Source: Candidatus Aminicenantota bacterium
GTDB lineage: Bacteria > Acidobacteriota > Aminicenantia > Aminicenantales > UBA8522
Assembly (NCBI GenBank): GCA_003524335.1
Contig: DQHV01000293.1
Coordinates: 251-9,065 of the forward strand
DNA: 8,815 bases
Direction: 5' to 3'
Shown: positions 1 to 7,122 of the stretch, piece by piece
Position numbering within the stretch: position 1 is the stretch's first letter
How the letters are laid out: every line of letters begins with the position of its first letter
Position numbers and translations under genes: made by a program
The notes under the pieces: model-generated
The model's database searches: none
What the model saw: the letters and a program-made list of their open reading frames with translations, nothing else
Told to the model about the DNA's origin: nothing

Positions 1-630
1 GAGTTCGCCAACCGTCTGGCCGGGCTGGGGTCGGACGCCGTCCTGGTCAAACCCCCTCACTACTATAAATCACAGATGAGCCCGGACGTGATCAAGCGCT
101 ACTATTTCGAAGTCGCCGACAAGTCGCAGGTCCCCGTCCTGGTCTACAATATCCCCCAGAACACGGGACTCTCTGTAGAGCCGTCTACGGTCATCGAGCT
201 CTCCCACCATCCGAACATCGCGGGCGTCAAGGATAGCTCGGGAGTGCTTTCCAACCTCACCGAGGTGGTCCCCGGAGTCCGGCCCGATTTCCGTTTTCTC
301 CTGGGGGCGGGAAGCATTTTCCTGGCCGGGCTCCTGCTCGGCGCGAGCGGCGGCATCCTGGCCCTAGCCGCGGCCGTCCCAGAGCTCTGTGTCGAGATCC
401 AAGTCCTGTTCCGCCGCGGCAAGCTGGCCGAAGCCCGCAAGCTGCAGCTCGACCTGGCGCCGCTCAACAAGGCCCTGACCCAGACCCTGGGCATCCCGGC
501 CATCAAGTACGCCCTCGACCTTCTGGGTTATGCCGGCGGCGCCCCCCGTCCTCCCTTGCTCCCATTGGATGAATCCGGAAAGGCGCAGGTCCGGCACCTG
601 CTGGTGAAGCTCGGCCTCCTGGAAAGCTAG
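1..630 (+). CDS. DapA/NanA-family class I aldolase, 4-hydroxy-2-oxoglutarate aldolase-like (5' truncated)
   Basis: The reading frame is open from base 1 and ends at TAG 628-630, so 209 residues are visible. Family members run to about 290-300 residues, so roughly 85-90 N-terminal residues, including the GTTGE-type substrate loop, lie outside the window. Two catalytic signatures of the dihydrodipicolinate synthase/N-acetylneuraminate lyase TIM-barrel family are present. The active-site Tyr is in YNIPQNTG (codon 145-147) and the Schiff-base Lys is in GVKDSSG (codon 229-231). The C-terminal part (LNKALTQTLGIPAIKYAL, then GYAGGAPRPPL) resembles, from memory, mitochondrial 4-hydroxy-2-oxoglutarate aldolase (HOGA1) more than lysine-pathway DapA. 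The enzyme should cleave or form a 2-oxo acid with pyruvate through a Lys imine in the cytoplasm. Family assignment is firm; the exact substrate is not. The next gene begins 22 bp downstream on the same strand, which suggests an operon. Confidence 0.9.
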   Translation, partial: EFANRLAGLGSDAVLVKPPHYYKSQMSPDVIKRYYFEVADKSQVPVLVYNIPQNTGLSVEPSTVIELSHHPNIAGVKDSSGVLSNLTEVVPGVRPDFRFLLGAGSIFLAGLLLGASGGILALAAAVPELCVEIQVLFRRGKLAEARKLQLDLAPLNKALTQTLGIPAIKYALDLLGYAGGAPRPPLLPLDESGKAQVRHLLVKLGLLES

Positions 631-652
631 ACGGAATAGCGATGGCGGCCGG

Positions 653-1891
653 TTGGCGAGAGCGAGAAAAAGAGTGTCGAATTCAAGACGAAATTTCTTA
701 AAAAATCTGGCCCTCGGAGGCTTGGCCTCCCTGTCGCGCCTTCCCGTTGCTCCGAAGGCCGGACCGGCCCAAGAGTGGAGACAAAAGCGGGGCGAGATGT
801 GGTACCGCCGGCTGGGCCGGACCGGCCTGGTCATCTCGGAAATCAGCCTCGGGGGCAGCCCCCTCCCCGATTGGTCGCTCTTCCGCGAGATCGTCGAGCG
901 CGGCGTGAACTATATCGACACCTCTACTTCCTACGGCAACGGCAACAGCGAACGGCAGATCGGCCGCCTTTTCAAAGAGGCCGGCCGGGATAAGACCTTC
1001 GTCTGCACCAAATTCCATCTTCGCGGCAGCTGGGACGAGAACTCCATCCTGCGGTCGGTTGAGGGCAGCCTGGAGCGTCTGCAGACGGACTACCTGGACG
1101 TGCTCTCCGTCCACGGCGCCGAGCGGCCGGAGGACCTTGCGGATGAGAGAGTGACCGGGGCCTTCGAGCGGTTGAAGAAGGAGGGGAAGTGCCGGTTCTG
1201 CGGGCTGTCCTGCCACTCGAACCACGAGCGCGTCGTCCGGACGGCCGTGGACTGCGGCCGCTACGACATAGTCCAGGTCGGCTACAACGTCTTCGACATC
1301 GAGGAGCCTTCCCAGGATGTCGAGACCTATGATGACTACCTCGGCGTGAGCCGGATGAGAGATTTGATCCGGTATGCCGCATCGCGTGAGGTCGGCGTTA
1401 TCGCCATGAAAACGCTCAAGGTGGGCGGCCGGCGGCAGAACCTGGACCGATACCGCGCGGGGACGTCCTCCCTCTTCCAGGCCATGCTCAAGTGGGTGCT
1501 GGAGGACCGCCATGTCACCAGCGCCGTCACCGAAATGCTGAACCGGCAGCAGATGGAAGAGGACCTGGCCGTGGCCGGGACTTCCCTGACCGCAGAGGAG
1601 AGCAGAGCCCTTCTTCTTCATGTGGCCGAGAACGGCCGGGATTACTGCCGCCTCTGCGGCCGCTGCCGGGAACGTTGCCCCTCCTTGATCGCCACTTCAG
1701 AAATCCTCCGCTTCTTGGCCTATCACGAGAGCTATGGAAAGACGGCCGCCGCCAGGACGGGCTATTCAGGATTCTCGCCCGCGGAGACGGCTCTCGCCTG
1801 CCGGGACTGCGGCTCGTGCGAAAAAGCCTGCCCCTATAGTGTGCGAATCAGGGCGAGCCTCAAGAAGGCGCACGCCAACCTTACCTCTTGA
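653..1891 (+). CDS. Tat-type aldo/keto reductase with C-terminal double [4Fe-4S] ferredoxin module
   Basis: The AKR tetrad is intact: D89 and Y94 (YIDTSTSYG), K120 (CTKFH) and H154 (LSVHG), numbered from the TTG at 653. The barrel runs from about residue 50 to 325. After it come two Cys clusters, C332-C335-C338-C342 and C383-C386-C389-C393, each with CxxCxxCxxxC spacing, as in bacterial ferredoxin-type clusters. The family uses NAD(P)H to reduce carbonyls or oxidise alcohols; the clusters imply electron transfer to or from a partner. The N-terminus contains SRRNFLK followed by a short apolar stretch and Ala-rich candidate cleavage sites, which resembles a twin-arginine signal. The hydrophobic part is short and interrupted by an Arg, so export is not certain. 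The start is ambiguous. TTG 653 has a poor ribosome site. GTG 674, preceded by a GAGAAAAAGA purine tract, gives a more typical Tat leader. The gene lies 22 bp after the aldolase and is probably cotranscribed. Substrate unknown. Confidence 0.9.
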   Translation: MARARKRVSNSRRNFLKNLALGGLASLSRLPVAPKAGPAQEWRQKRGEMWYRRLGRTGLVISEISLGGSPLPDWSLFREIVERGVNYIDTSTSYGNGNSERQIGRLFKEAGRDKTFVCTKFHLRGSWDENSILRSVEGSLERLQTDYLDVLSVHGAERPEDLADERVTGAFERLKKEGKCRFCGLSCHSNHERVVRTAVDCGRYDIVQVGYNVFDIEEPSQDVETYDDYLGVSRMRDLIRYAASREVGVIAMKTLKVGGRRQNLDRYRAGTSSLFQAMLKWVLEDRHVTSAVTEMLNRQQMEEDLAVAGTSLTAEESRALLLHVAENGRDYCRLCGRCRERCPSLIATSEILRFLAYHESYGKTAAARTGYSGFSPAETALACRDCGSCEKACPYSVRIRASLKKAHANLTS

Positions 1892-1935
1892 TAACGGCTC
1901 AACTGAATCAGCGGATTCCCCGAATTGAAAAGTGC

Positions 1936-2206
<271 letters not shown>

Positions 2207-2212
2207 GGGCCT

Positions 2213-2241
2213 ATTATACGCTTGCAGGAAAGGAATGGAAA
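2213..2241 (-). promoter_or_regulatory. Sigma-70-type promoter of the SRP RNA gene
   Basis: On the minus strand a perfect TATAAT (2218-2213) lies 17 bp from TTTCCA (2241-2236, 4 of 6 bases of TTGACA). The expected start about 7 bases downstream is G2206, exactly the first base of the predicted terminal helix of the SRP RNA. The promoter sits only 14 bp past the stop codon of the upstream barrel-protein gene, so the RNA can be expressed independently of it. Confidence 0.8.
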
Positions 2242-2254
2242 GCTCCCGGTGCGT

Positions 2255-3463
2255 TCAGAACCGGTAGGCCAGTCCGCCGCGGAGCACCAGGCCGTCCCAG
2301 AAGCCCACTTCGGCTTTCAGCAGGAGTCCTTTGTAGATATTTCCCTTGACGCCGAGAGCGGTGTGGAGAAGGATGAAGCGGTCGAGCTCGATCTCTTCTT
2401 CTTCCCGCAAATCGTCGAATGTCTTGGTCTCGTCACCCGAGATACTGCCCTGGGCGCTGCCGCTGCGATAGGTTCCTGTATAGACATAGGCGGCCGTTCC
2501 CTCCAGCGGACCGATCCCCAGGCCGAGGACGATATAGGGCGTAACGCGCCAGGAAGGGACGAAATCCCAGCGGAAGCTCAGGTTGGCCGTCAATGGGTTC
2601 GTCTCGACAAAGGCGTCACCCTCGACGGTCGCCGCTGATCCGTCAGCATACCTCTGGGTGACCGGCCCCTTCATCATCAGCTTGATCCTCGTCTTCTCCA
2701 GAGAAAAGCCGATACTCATCGAGCCGCGTTTGCCCAGGGGGTAGTAGCGAACCTCGAATCCGTAGTTGGAGCCTTGGGAATCAAGAGACAGGCTGTGCTC
2801 ATGAGAAGAAGGGACCAGCTTTCCCCCGCCGACGGCATTCAGCTGATCGGTCACGTGGTCGCGAATTTCGTTGGCGGCCTTTTCGGTCAGCGTGTCCTCA
2901 AAGGTGCTTTTGACCGGGTTGATGCTCCAGGCGGAAAAGTGGACTTCCATTTCGAAGTGGCCGCCTTGCTCTTCCCTGATCCCTTCCGGAATGACCTGTT
3001 GCTCTTCTCCAACTCCCGGCTTTGCCTGGGCTTCCAAAGCGGCCTCGGCCGGAGCGGCCGCGATCCCTGGCCCGAGTCTTCCCGCGCTCTCCTTTTTCAC
3101 CTCATTGAAGAGGTCCACATAGCTCTGGGGATGGAAAAGAGGCGAGACTTCTTTTTGCGCATCGATCTCTAAGACTCTAAGGATGTATTTCTTGGCGTTC
3201 TCCGTATCGCTAAGGTAGAAATAGCAGAGTGAGAGGCCCAAGTGGGCGCGGGAGAGGTTCATCTTGCTTCCGGAGGTCCGGACGACGAGGAGATAATCCT
3301 CGACGGCCTTCTGATAATCGCCCTTGGCGTAGGCATCATCTGCCTGAACGAGGAAGGACGCGGCCTGGGCCTCCCTTTCCTGAGAGGTCTGGGCGGACAG
3401 GGTGAAAGGCGCGGAGAGCAGTCCGACCAGGATGATCCATCTGTTCAGACTCTTCAGCATCAT
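2255..3463 (-). CDS. Exported TPR-domain plus outer-membrane beta-barrel-type protein
   Basis: This 402-residue protein begins with a Sec signal peptide: basic start, apolar core at about residues 9-22, likely cleavage after LSA (24). Residues ~34-101 form TPR-like helical pairs (QADDAYAKGDYQKAVEDYLL, then AHLGLSLCYFYLSDTENAKKYI). A low-complexity Ala/Glu/Pro linker follows at about 125-165. The C-terminal ~235 residues alternate polar and apolar residues with many aromatics and Gly (FEVRYYPLG, LSFRWDFVPSW, YIVLGLG). They end in GGLAYRF, the terminal-Phe signature of outer-membrane barrels recognised by BAM. A periplasmic TPR scaffold attached to a small barrel is the simplest reading. I do not recognise a named family, and substrate or partner is unknown. 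The strand is minus, divergent from the YugP-like gene. A stretch inside residues ~170-200 (HFSAWSINPVKSTFED) looks like a conserved strand/helix entry into the barrel. Confidence 0.85.
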   Translation of the reverse strand: MMLKSLNRWIILVGLLSAPFTLSAQTSQEREAQAASFLVQADDAYAKGDYQKAVEDYLLVVRTSGSKMNLSRAHLGLSLCYFYLSDTENAKKYILRVLEIDAQKEVSPLFHPQSYVDLFNEVKKESAGRLGPGIAAAPAEAALEAQAKPGVGEEQQVIPEGIREEQGGHFEMEVHFSAWSINPVKSTFEDTLTEKAANEIRDHVTDQLNAVGGGKLVPSSHEHSLSLDSQGSNYGFEVRYYPLGKRGSMSIGFSLEKTRIKLMMKGPVTQRYADGSAATVEGDAFVETNPLTANLSFRWDFVPSWRVTPYIVLGLGIGPLEGTAAYVYTGTYRSGSAQGSISGDETKTFDDLREEEEIELDRFILLHTALGVKGNIYKGLLLKAEVGFWDGLVLRGGLAYRF

Positions 3464-3467
3464 CTGT

Positions 3468-3472
3468 CCTCC
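3468..3472 (-). promoter_or_regulatory. Shine-Dalgarno site that favours the second Met of the barrel-protein gene
   Basis: GGAGG on the minus strand lies 4 nt before the first ATG (3463-3461) and 7 nt before the second (3460-3458). Spacing of 7 is closer to the usual optimum, so translation may start at 3460. The difference is one residue and does not alter the signal peptide. Confidence 0.6.
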
Positions 3473-3502
3473 AGGCTCGGACTCGCGTCCAGAATCATCG
3501 TC

Positions 3503-3531
3503 ATATTATGGAGTGCGTCTCAATATGTCAA
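3503..3531 (-). promoter_or_regulatory. Promoter of the barrel-protein gene
   Basis: On the minus strand a perfect TTGACA (3531-3526) is followed after 17 bp by TAATAT (3508-3503, 4 of 6 consensus bases). A CATAAT in a shifted register (3510-3505) is an alternative -10 with 15-bp spacing. The start would fall near 3496, giving a leader of about 33 nt with a GGAGG site. The -35 overlaps the left arm of the inverted repeat at 3519-3554. Confidence 0.65.
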
Positions 3532-3554
3532 ATAAGCCGGCCCATTATATTGAG
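3519..3554. repeat. 8-bp-arm inverted repeat in the divergent promoter region (candidate operator)
   Basis: CTCAATAT (3519-3526) and ATATTGAG (3547-3554) are perfect reverse complements separated by 20 bp. The left arm touches the -35 box of the leftward promoter. The right arm lies about 30 bp before the -35 of the rightward promoter. A further dyad, AATATG/CATATT, lies between the leftward -35 and -10 (3522-3527 and 3502-3507). Arm length and position suit a regulator site controlling one or both genes, but no regulator is encoded nearby and AT-rich intergenic DNA produces such repeats by chance at a modest rate. Confidence 0.45.
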
Positions 3555-3585
3555 TCGAGGGGCTCACCATGGGCTGCCGGTTTCA

Positions 3586-3615
3586 TTGACAGGGACAGCG
3601 GGGAGCGGGTATCAT
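3586..3615 (+). promoter_or_regulatory. Promoter of the YugP-like protease gene
   Basis: A perfect TTGACA (3586-3591) and TATCAT (3610-3615, 5 of 6 bases) are separated by 18 bp. The expected start, about 3622, lies at the beginning of the AGGAGG ribosome site (3622-3627), so the untranslated leader would be only about 15 nt. Confidence 0.65.
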
Positions 3616-3636
3616 AGATAGAGGAGGAAAGAGACG

Positions 3637-4326
3637 ATGTTCTTTTGGGATTACACATATTTTCTTATTATCCCGCCACTTCTCCTGGCCCTGTATGCTC
3701 AGGCCAGAGTGCGCGGGACCTATGCTAAATACAGCAAGCTCGGCGCCTCTTCGGGTATCTCGGGAGCGCAGATGGCCAAGGAGATTCTCAACCTCGGCGG
3801 TGCCGGACAGGTTCCCGTTGAGGAGACGCCCGGACAGCTCAACGACCACTACGACCCGCGGAAAAAGGTCCTCCGTCTGTCGGCCGGCGTCTATGAGAGC
3901 AAGTCCATCGCCGCCCTCGGCATCGCCGCCCATGAGGCCGGGCATGCCCTCCAGCACCACACGGGCTATGCTCCGCTCCACCTCCGCAACGGCATTTATC
4001 CTGTCGCCAGCTTTGGCTCGACTCTGGCCTTTCCCATTTTTCTCGTCGGCTTCTTCATGAGCCAGAAGGGACCGAGCATCCTGATGGACATCGGCATTCT
4101 CCTGTTCGCCGGGGCCGTTCTCTTCAGCGTTCTCACGCTTCCGGTGGAGTTCGACGCCTCCAAGCGGGCGATGGCCCTGCTCGGGGAACGGGGCTATCTC
4201 AGAGGCCAGGAGCTCGATGGAGCCCGCCGGGTTCTTTCGGCGGCCGCTCTGACTTATGTCGCCTCCACGGCCATGGCCGCCATGCAGCTCCTCCGCATGT
4301 TCCTGATCCGCCAATCGCGGGATTAG
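3637..4326 (+). CDS. Membrane zinc metallopeptidase, YugP/Zn_peptidase_2 family
   Basis: The protein has 229 residues, the usual size for YugP-type neutral zinc metallopeptidases. An N-terminal membrane segment at about residues 5-22 is followed by a soluble part. The zinc motif is HEAGHALQHH (H99, E100, H103). Two further membrane segments lie at about 125-141 and 147-168. The family-typical PVEFDASKRA follows immediately, with E171 as the likely third zinc ligand. The MFFWDYTYFL start and the block HYDPRKKVLRLSAGVYESKSIAALGIAAHE also match the family as I know it. It should be an integral inner-membrane protease; the physiological substrate is not established for the family. ATG 3637 has a strong AGGAGG 9 nt upstream and its own TTGACA/TATCAT promoter. 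It is divergent from the barrel-protein gene, and the M14 peptidase gene follows 112 bp downstream with its own promoter signals. Confidence 0.92.
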   Translation: MFFWDYTYFLIIPPLLLALYAQARVRGTYAKYSKLGASSGISGAQMAKEILNLGGAGQVPVEETPGQLNDHYDPRKKVLRLSAGVYESKSIAALGIAAHEAGHALQHHTGYAPLHLRNGIYPVASFGSTLAFPIFLVGFFMSQKGPSILMDIGILLFAGAVLFSVLTLPVEFDASKRAMALLGERGYLRGQELDGARRVLSAAALTYVASTAMAAMQLLRMFLIRQSRD

Positions 4327-4378
4327 ACTCTCCCAGGATCTATCGATAACCGGCGCCCCTCCGCGGCCGCCCCGATTC

Positions 4379-4407
4379 TTGACACTGCTAAAAGCAAATG
4401 ATAGATA
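4379..4407 (+). promoter_or_regulatory. Candidate promoter of the M14 peptidase gene
   Basis: A perfect TTGACA (4379-4384) lies 17 bp before TAGATA (4402-4407, 3 of 6 bases). The weak -10 is preceded by TG in the extended -10 position (4399-4400). A run downstream forms the inverted repeat at 4403-4418, so start and control region overlap. The -35 is convincing, the -10 less so. Confidence 0.5.
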
Positions 4408-4418
4408 GAGGTCTATCT
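4403..4418. repeat. 16-bp near-perfect palindrome before the M14 peptidase gene
   Basis: AGATAGAGGTCTATCT pairs 7 bp on each side of a central GG and is followed by T5 (4418-4422). It covers the -10/+1 zone of the candidate promoter and ends 7 nt before the AAGGAGG ribosome site. An operator is the simplest reading. A weak terminator or attenuator is possible because of the T run, but the stem is AU-rich and the two-base centre must open into a four-base loop. Confidence 0.45.
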
Positions 4419-4438
4419 TTTTCTCCAAGGAGGCTTCC

Positions 4439-7057
4439 ATGAGAAGAGGGACGATCGTCCGAAAGGTATCTATCGCTGCGCTCTTTCTGGCGCTGTTTCC
4501 ACTGATCGGCACGGCTCAGACGTCGCCCGAGAAGTTCCTCGGGCACAAGGTCGGGGCCGACCGGAAGCTCGCCGATTACGGCCAGATCAAGGCTTATTTC
4601 GAAAAGCTGGACCAGGAATCGCCGAAGCTCCGGCTCTTCACGATCGGCGAGTCGACCCTCAAGAGGCCCATGATAATGGCCGTGATCACGGCGGAAGAAA
4701 ACATGGCCAAGCTCGACCGCTACCGGGAGATCGTCAAGAAGCTTCGCGATCCGAGGACACTCCCTCCCGATGAGGCGAAGAAACTGGCGGCGGAGGGCAA
4801 GGCCATCCTCCTCATCACCTGCAGCCTCCACGCCTCGGAGATCGCCGCCACCCAGATGTCCCTGGAATTCGCCCATAAGCTGGTAACCGGCGATACACCC
4901 TTCGACGCCGACCGGGTTCTCCGCGATGTCATCATCCTCCTCGTGCCCTCGCACAACCCGGACGGCAACCAGATGGTCGTCGACTGGTACAGGAAGTATC
5001 TCGGCACGAAATACGAGGGCGGCCCGATGCCCTGGATATACCATCATTACGCCGGCCACGATAACAACCGCGACTGGTTCATGTTCAACCTCTCCGAGAG
5101 CCGGGCCGTGACCAGAGTCCTCTACCACGATTGGCTGCCGCAGATCCACATCGACGAACACCAGATGGGCTCGACTGCGGCCCGCCTCTTCATCCCGCCG
5201 TTCATGGACCCGCCCGTCCCCAATGTCCAGCCTCTTCTCTGGCGGGGTGTCAACCTCTGCGGCGCGAGCATGGCCTACGACCTCCAGAAGAACGGCTACA
5301 GAGGAGTCAACCACGGCCGCAGCTTCACCGGCTGGTGGATCGGCGCCTGCGACGACACCTCCTGGCTCCACAATGTCATCGGGCTTCTCAGCGAGATGGC
5401 CTCGGTCAAGGTGGCGACTCCCATCTACATCGAGCCCAGCGAGATTCCGCAGTCCTACTACGAGAAGAGGATGGAATTTCCAGACCCCTGGCCGGGCGGA
5501 TGGTGGCGGCTGCGGGACCTCGTCGACTACGAGTTGACCCTGTCGCTGAGCCTGGTCAAGACCGCGGCAGTCCACAAGGAAGATTTCTTGTTCAACTTCT
5601 ACCAGATGTACAAGAATTCCATCGAACAAGTCGATAAGAACCAGCCCTACGCTTTTGTCATCCCGGCCGCTCAGCATGATTACCCCACGGCGCTCCGGAT
5701 GATCGATATCCTGAAGACCGGGGGCGTCGAAGTCCATCAGGCCAAGGCGGATTTCGTGGCCGGGGGGAAGGTCTACCCGGCCGGATCGTTCGTAGTCAAG
5801 ATGGCCCAGCCATACAAGCCCTACGCCTGGGCCCTCCTGGAGCGGCAAAAGTACCCCGACCTGCGCCAATACCCCGGCGGCCCGCCGGTCCCCCCCTATG
5901 ACAATGCCGGATGGACACTTCCGCTTCAGATGGGAGTGGCCTGCGACCAGGTGGACGAGCCCTTCGATGCCCAGCTCGCCGAAATCGAGAAAGCGCCGCA
6001 GCCGGCGGCCGTGCTGCCGGACGCTTCCGCCTCGTACTCCGTCCTCGACTCTCGAGTCAACGCCTCCTACAGCGCCGTGTTTGCGCTGCTCAGGGAAAAG
6101 GCCGAGGTCTACCGCTCCAAGGAAGCGGTTAAGGGAGCCGGTTTCGAGGTGCCCGCCGGCAGCTTTTTGGTGAAAAACGGCCCGGCCGTCCAGAAGACAT
6201 TGCAGGCCTATGCAGACAAGCACGGACTCCGGATCTACGGTTTTTCCGATATCGCCGCCGTTCCCAAGGCGTCTATCAAGAATCCCCGGATCGGACTGTA
6301 CCAGTCCTGGCGGAGCAACATGGATGAGGGCTGGACGCGCTACGTCCTTGACGACATGGGAATCCTCTATACGACCATGCATAATGATGCGTTCAAGGGA
6401 ACGAAGGACAAGAAGCTGGACCTCCGGGCAGGTTTTGACGTGATCGTTTTTCCGGACGAGGACGCCGACATCATAAAGACAGGGAAGGTCGATCCCACCT
6501 CCGAGTACGCCCGGTATTCCATGGGCAACTGGCCTCCGGAATACGAGGGCGGCATCGAGAAAGAGGGGGTGGAAGCTCTCAAGGCTTTCGTTGAGGCCGG
6601 CGGCATCCTGGTCACCATGAACAACGCCTGCGGGCTGGCCTTCAAGGAATTCCAGCCGCCCGCGCGCAACGCCCTGGAGAAGGTGGACCGGTCCAAATTC
6701 TTCTGCCCGACTTCCCTCCTCCAGATCGTGGTCGACAATACGAGCCCGCTCGGCTACGGCATGCAGCAGAAATCCGCGGCCATGTTTTCAGACGGCCTGG
6801 CCTTGAGCACCTGGTTTCCTCCTTCAGCGGATTGGAGCCGCAAGGTCGTGGCCACCTACTCCGAGAGCGATGTCCTCCTCAGCGGCTGGCTGTTGGGCGA
6901 GGATATGATCGCCCGAAAGGCAGCCGTCGTGGACACGCAGTACAAAAAAGGCCGGATCGTGCTCATCGGCTTCCCCTGCCAGAACCGGGCCCAGACCCAC
7001 GGCACTTACAAATTCCTGCTCAATGCCCTGCTCTATCCGCGGCCGGAGGGTGATTAG
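4439..7057 (+). CDS. Exported M14-family zinc carboxypeptidase-like protein with C-terminal amidotransferase-like domain
   Basis: This 872-residue protein has a Sec signal peptide (basic start, apolar core ~10-24, cleavage near GTA-QTS). Residues ~40-330 are an M14 peptidase domain. The first zinc pair is H131 and E134 (CSLHASE). Then come SHNPDG (171-176), NNRDW (209-213, the substrate-binding Asn-Arg region), and DEHQMG with H241 as the likely third zinc ligand. E319 in GLLSEMAS is a candidate catalytic Glu. Residues 404-454 and 533-579 form two copies of a motif ending in PAGSFVVK/PAGSFLVK. Residues ~616-745 look like a class I glutamine amidotransferase/DJ-1-type fold (GFDVIVFPDED, then ALKAFVEAGGILVTMNNACG) without a clear GxCxG nucleophile elbow. 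It should act in the periplasm or outside, trimming peptides from their C-termini; exact specificity is unknown. Start ATG 4439 has AAGGAGG 5 nt upstream. A long open frame on the opposite strand is a codon-bias shadow. Confidence 0.9.
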   Translation: MRRGTIVRKVSIAALFLALFPLIGTAQTSPEKFLGHKVGADRKLADYGQIKAYFEKLDQESPKLRLFTIGESTLKRPMIMAVITAEENMAKLDRYREIVKKLRDPRTLPPDEAKKLAAEGKAILLITCSLHASEIAATQMSLEFAHKLVTGDTPFDADRVLRDVIILLVPSHNPDGNQMVVDWYRKYLGTKYEGGPMPWIYHHYAGHDNNRDWFMFNLSESRAVTRVLYHDWLPQIHIDEHQMGSTAARLFIPPFMDPPVPNVQPLLWRGVNLCGASMAYDLQKNGYRGVNHGRSFTGWWIGACDDTSWLHNVIGLLSEMASVKVATPIYIEPSEIPQSYYEKRMEFPDPWPGGWWRLRDLVDYELTLSLSLVKTAAVHKEDFLFNFYQMYKNSIEQVDKNQPYAFVIPAAQHDYPTALRMIDILKTGGVEVHQAKADFVAGGKVYPAGSFVVKMAQPYKPYAWALLERQKYPDLRQYPGGPPVPPYDNAGWTLPLQMGVACDQVDEPFDAQLAEIEKAPQPAAVLPDASASYSVLDSRVNASYSAVFALLREKAEVYRSKEAVKGAGFEVPAGSFLVKNGPAVQKTLQAYADKHGLRIYGFSDIAAVPKASIKNPRIGLYQSWRSNMDEGWTRYVLDDMGILYTTMHNDAFKGTKDKKLDLRAGFDVIVFPDEDADIIKTGKVDPTSEYARYSMGNWPPEYEGGIEKEGVEALKAFVEAGGILVTMNNACGLAFKEFQPPARNALEKVDRSKFFCPTSLLQIVVDNTSPLGYGMQQKSAAMFSDGLALSTWFPPSADWSRKVVATYSESDVLLSGWLLGEDMIARKAAVVDTQYKKGRIVLIGFPCQNRAQTHGTYKFLLNALLYPRPEGD

Positions 7058-7122
7058 GGCCGCCGTCGCTCGCTCTTCGCCCCTCTGAAAAACGGGTGCC
7101 CGCGAGTCTGGACTCTATCATT

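Noticed and set aside
3583..4512. 309-residue minus-strand open frame opposite the YugP-like gene
   Set aside because: The plus strand carries HEAGH and the membrane segments of a known family; the antisense product is low-complexity charged sequence with no domain.
4388..6382. 664-residue open frame on the minus strand opposite the M14 peptidase gene
   Set aside because: It lies antisense to a gene with clear peptidase motifs and a strong ribosome site. Its length follows from high-GC codon bias, and its product shows no recognisable domain.
7090..7105. Minus-strand terminator-like CGGGCACCCG followed by TTTTT
   Set aside because: Only four pairs around a two-base loop are possible, too small for a stable hairpin, and no minus-strand gene ends there.
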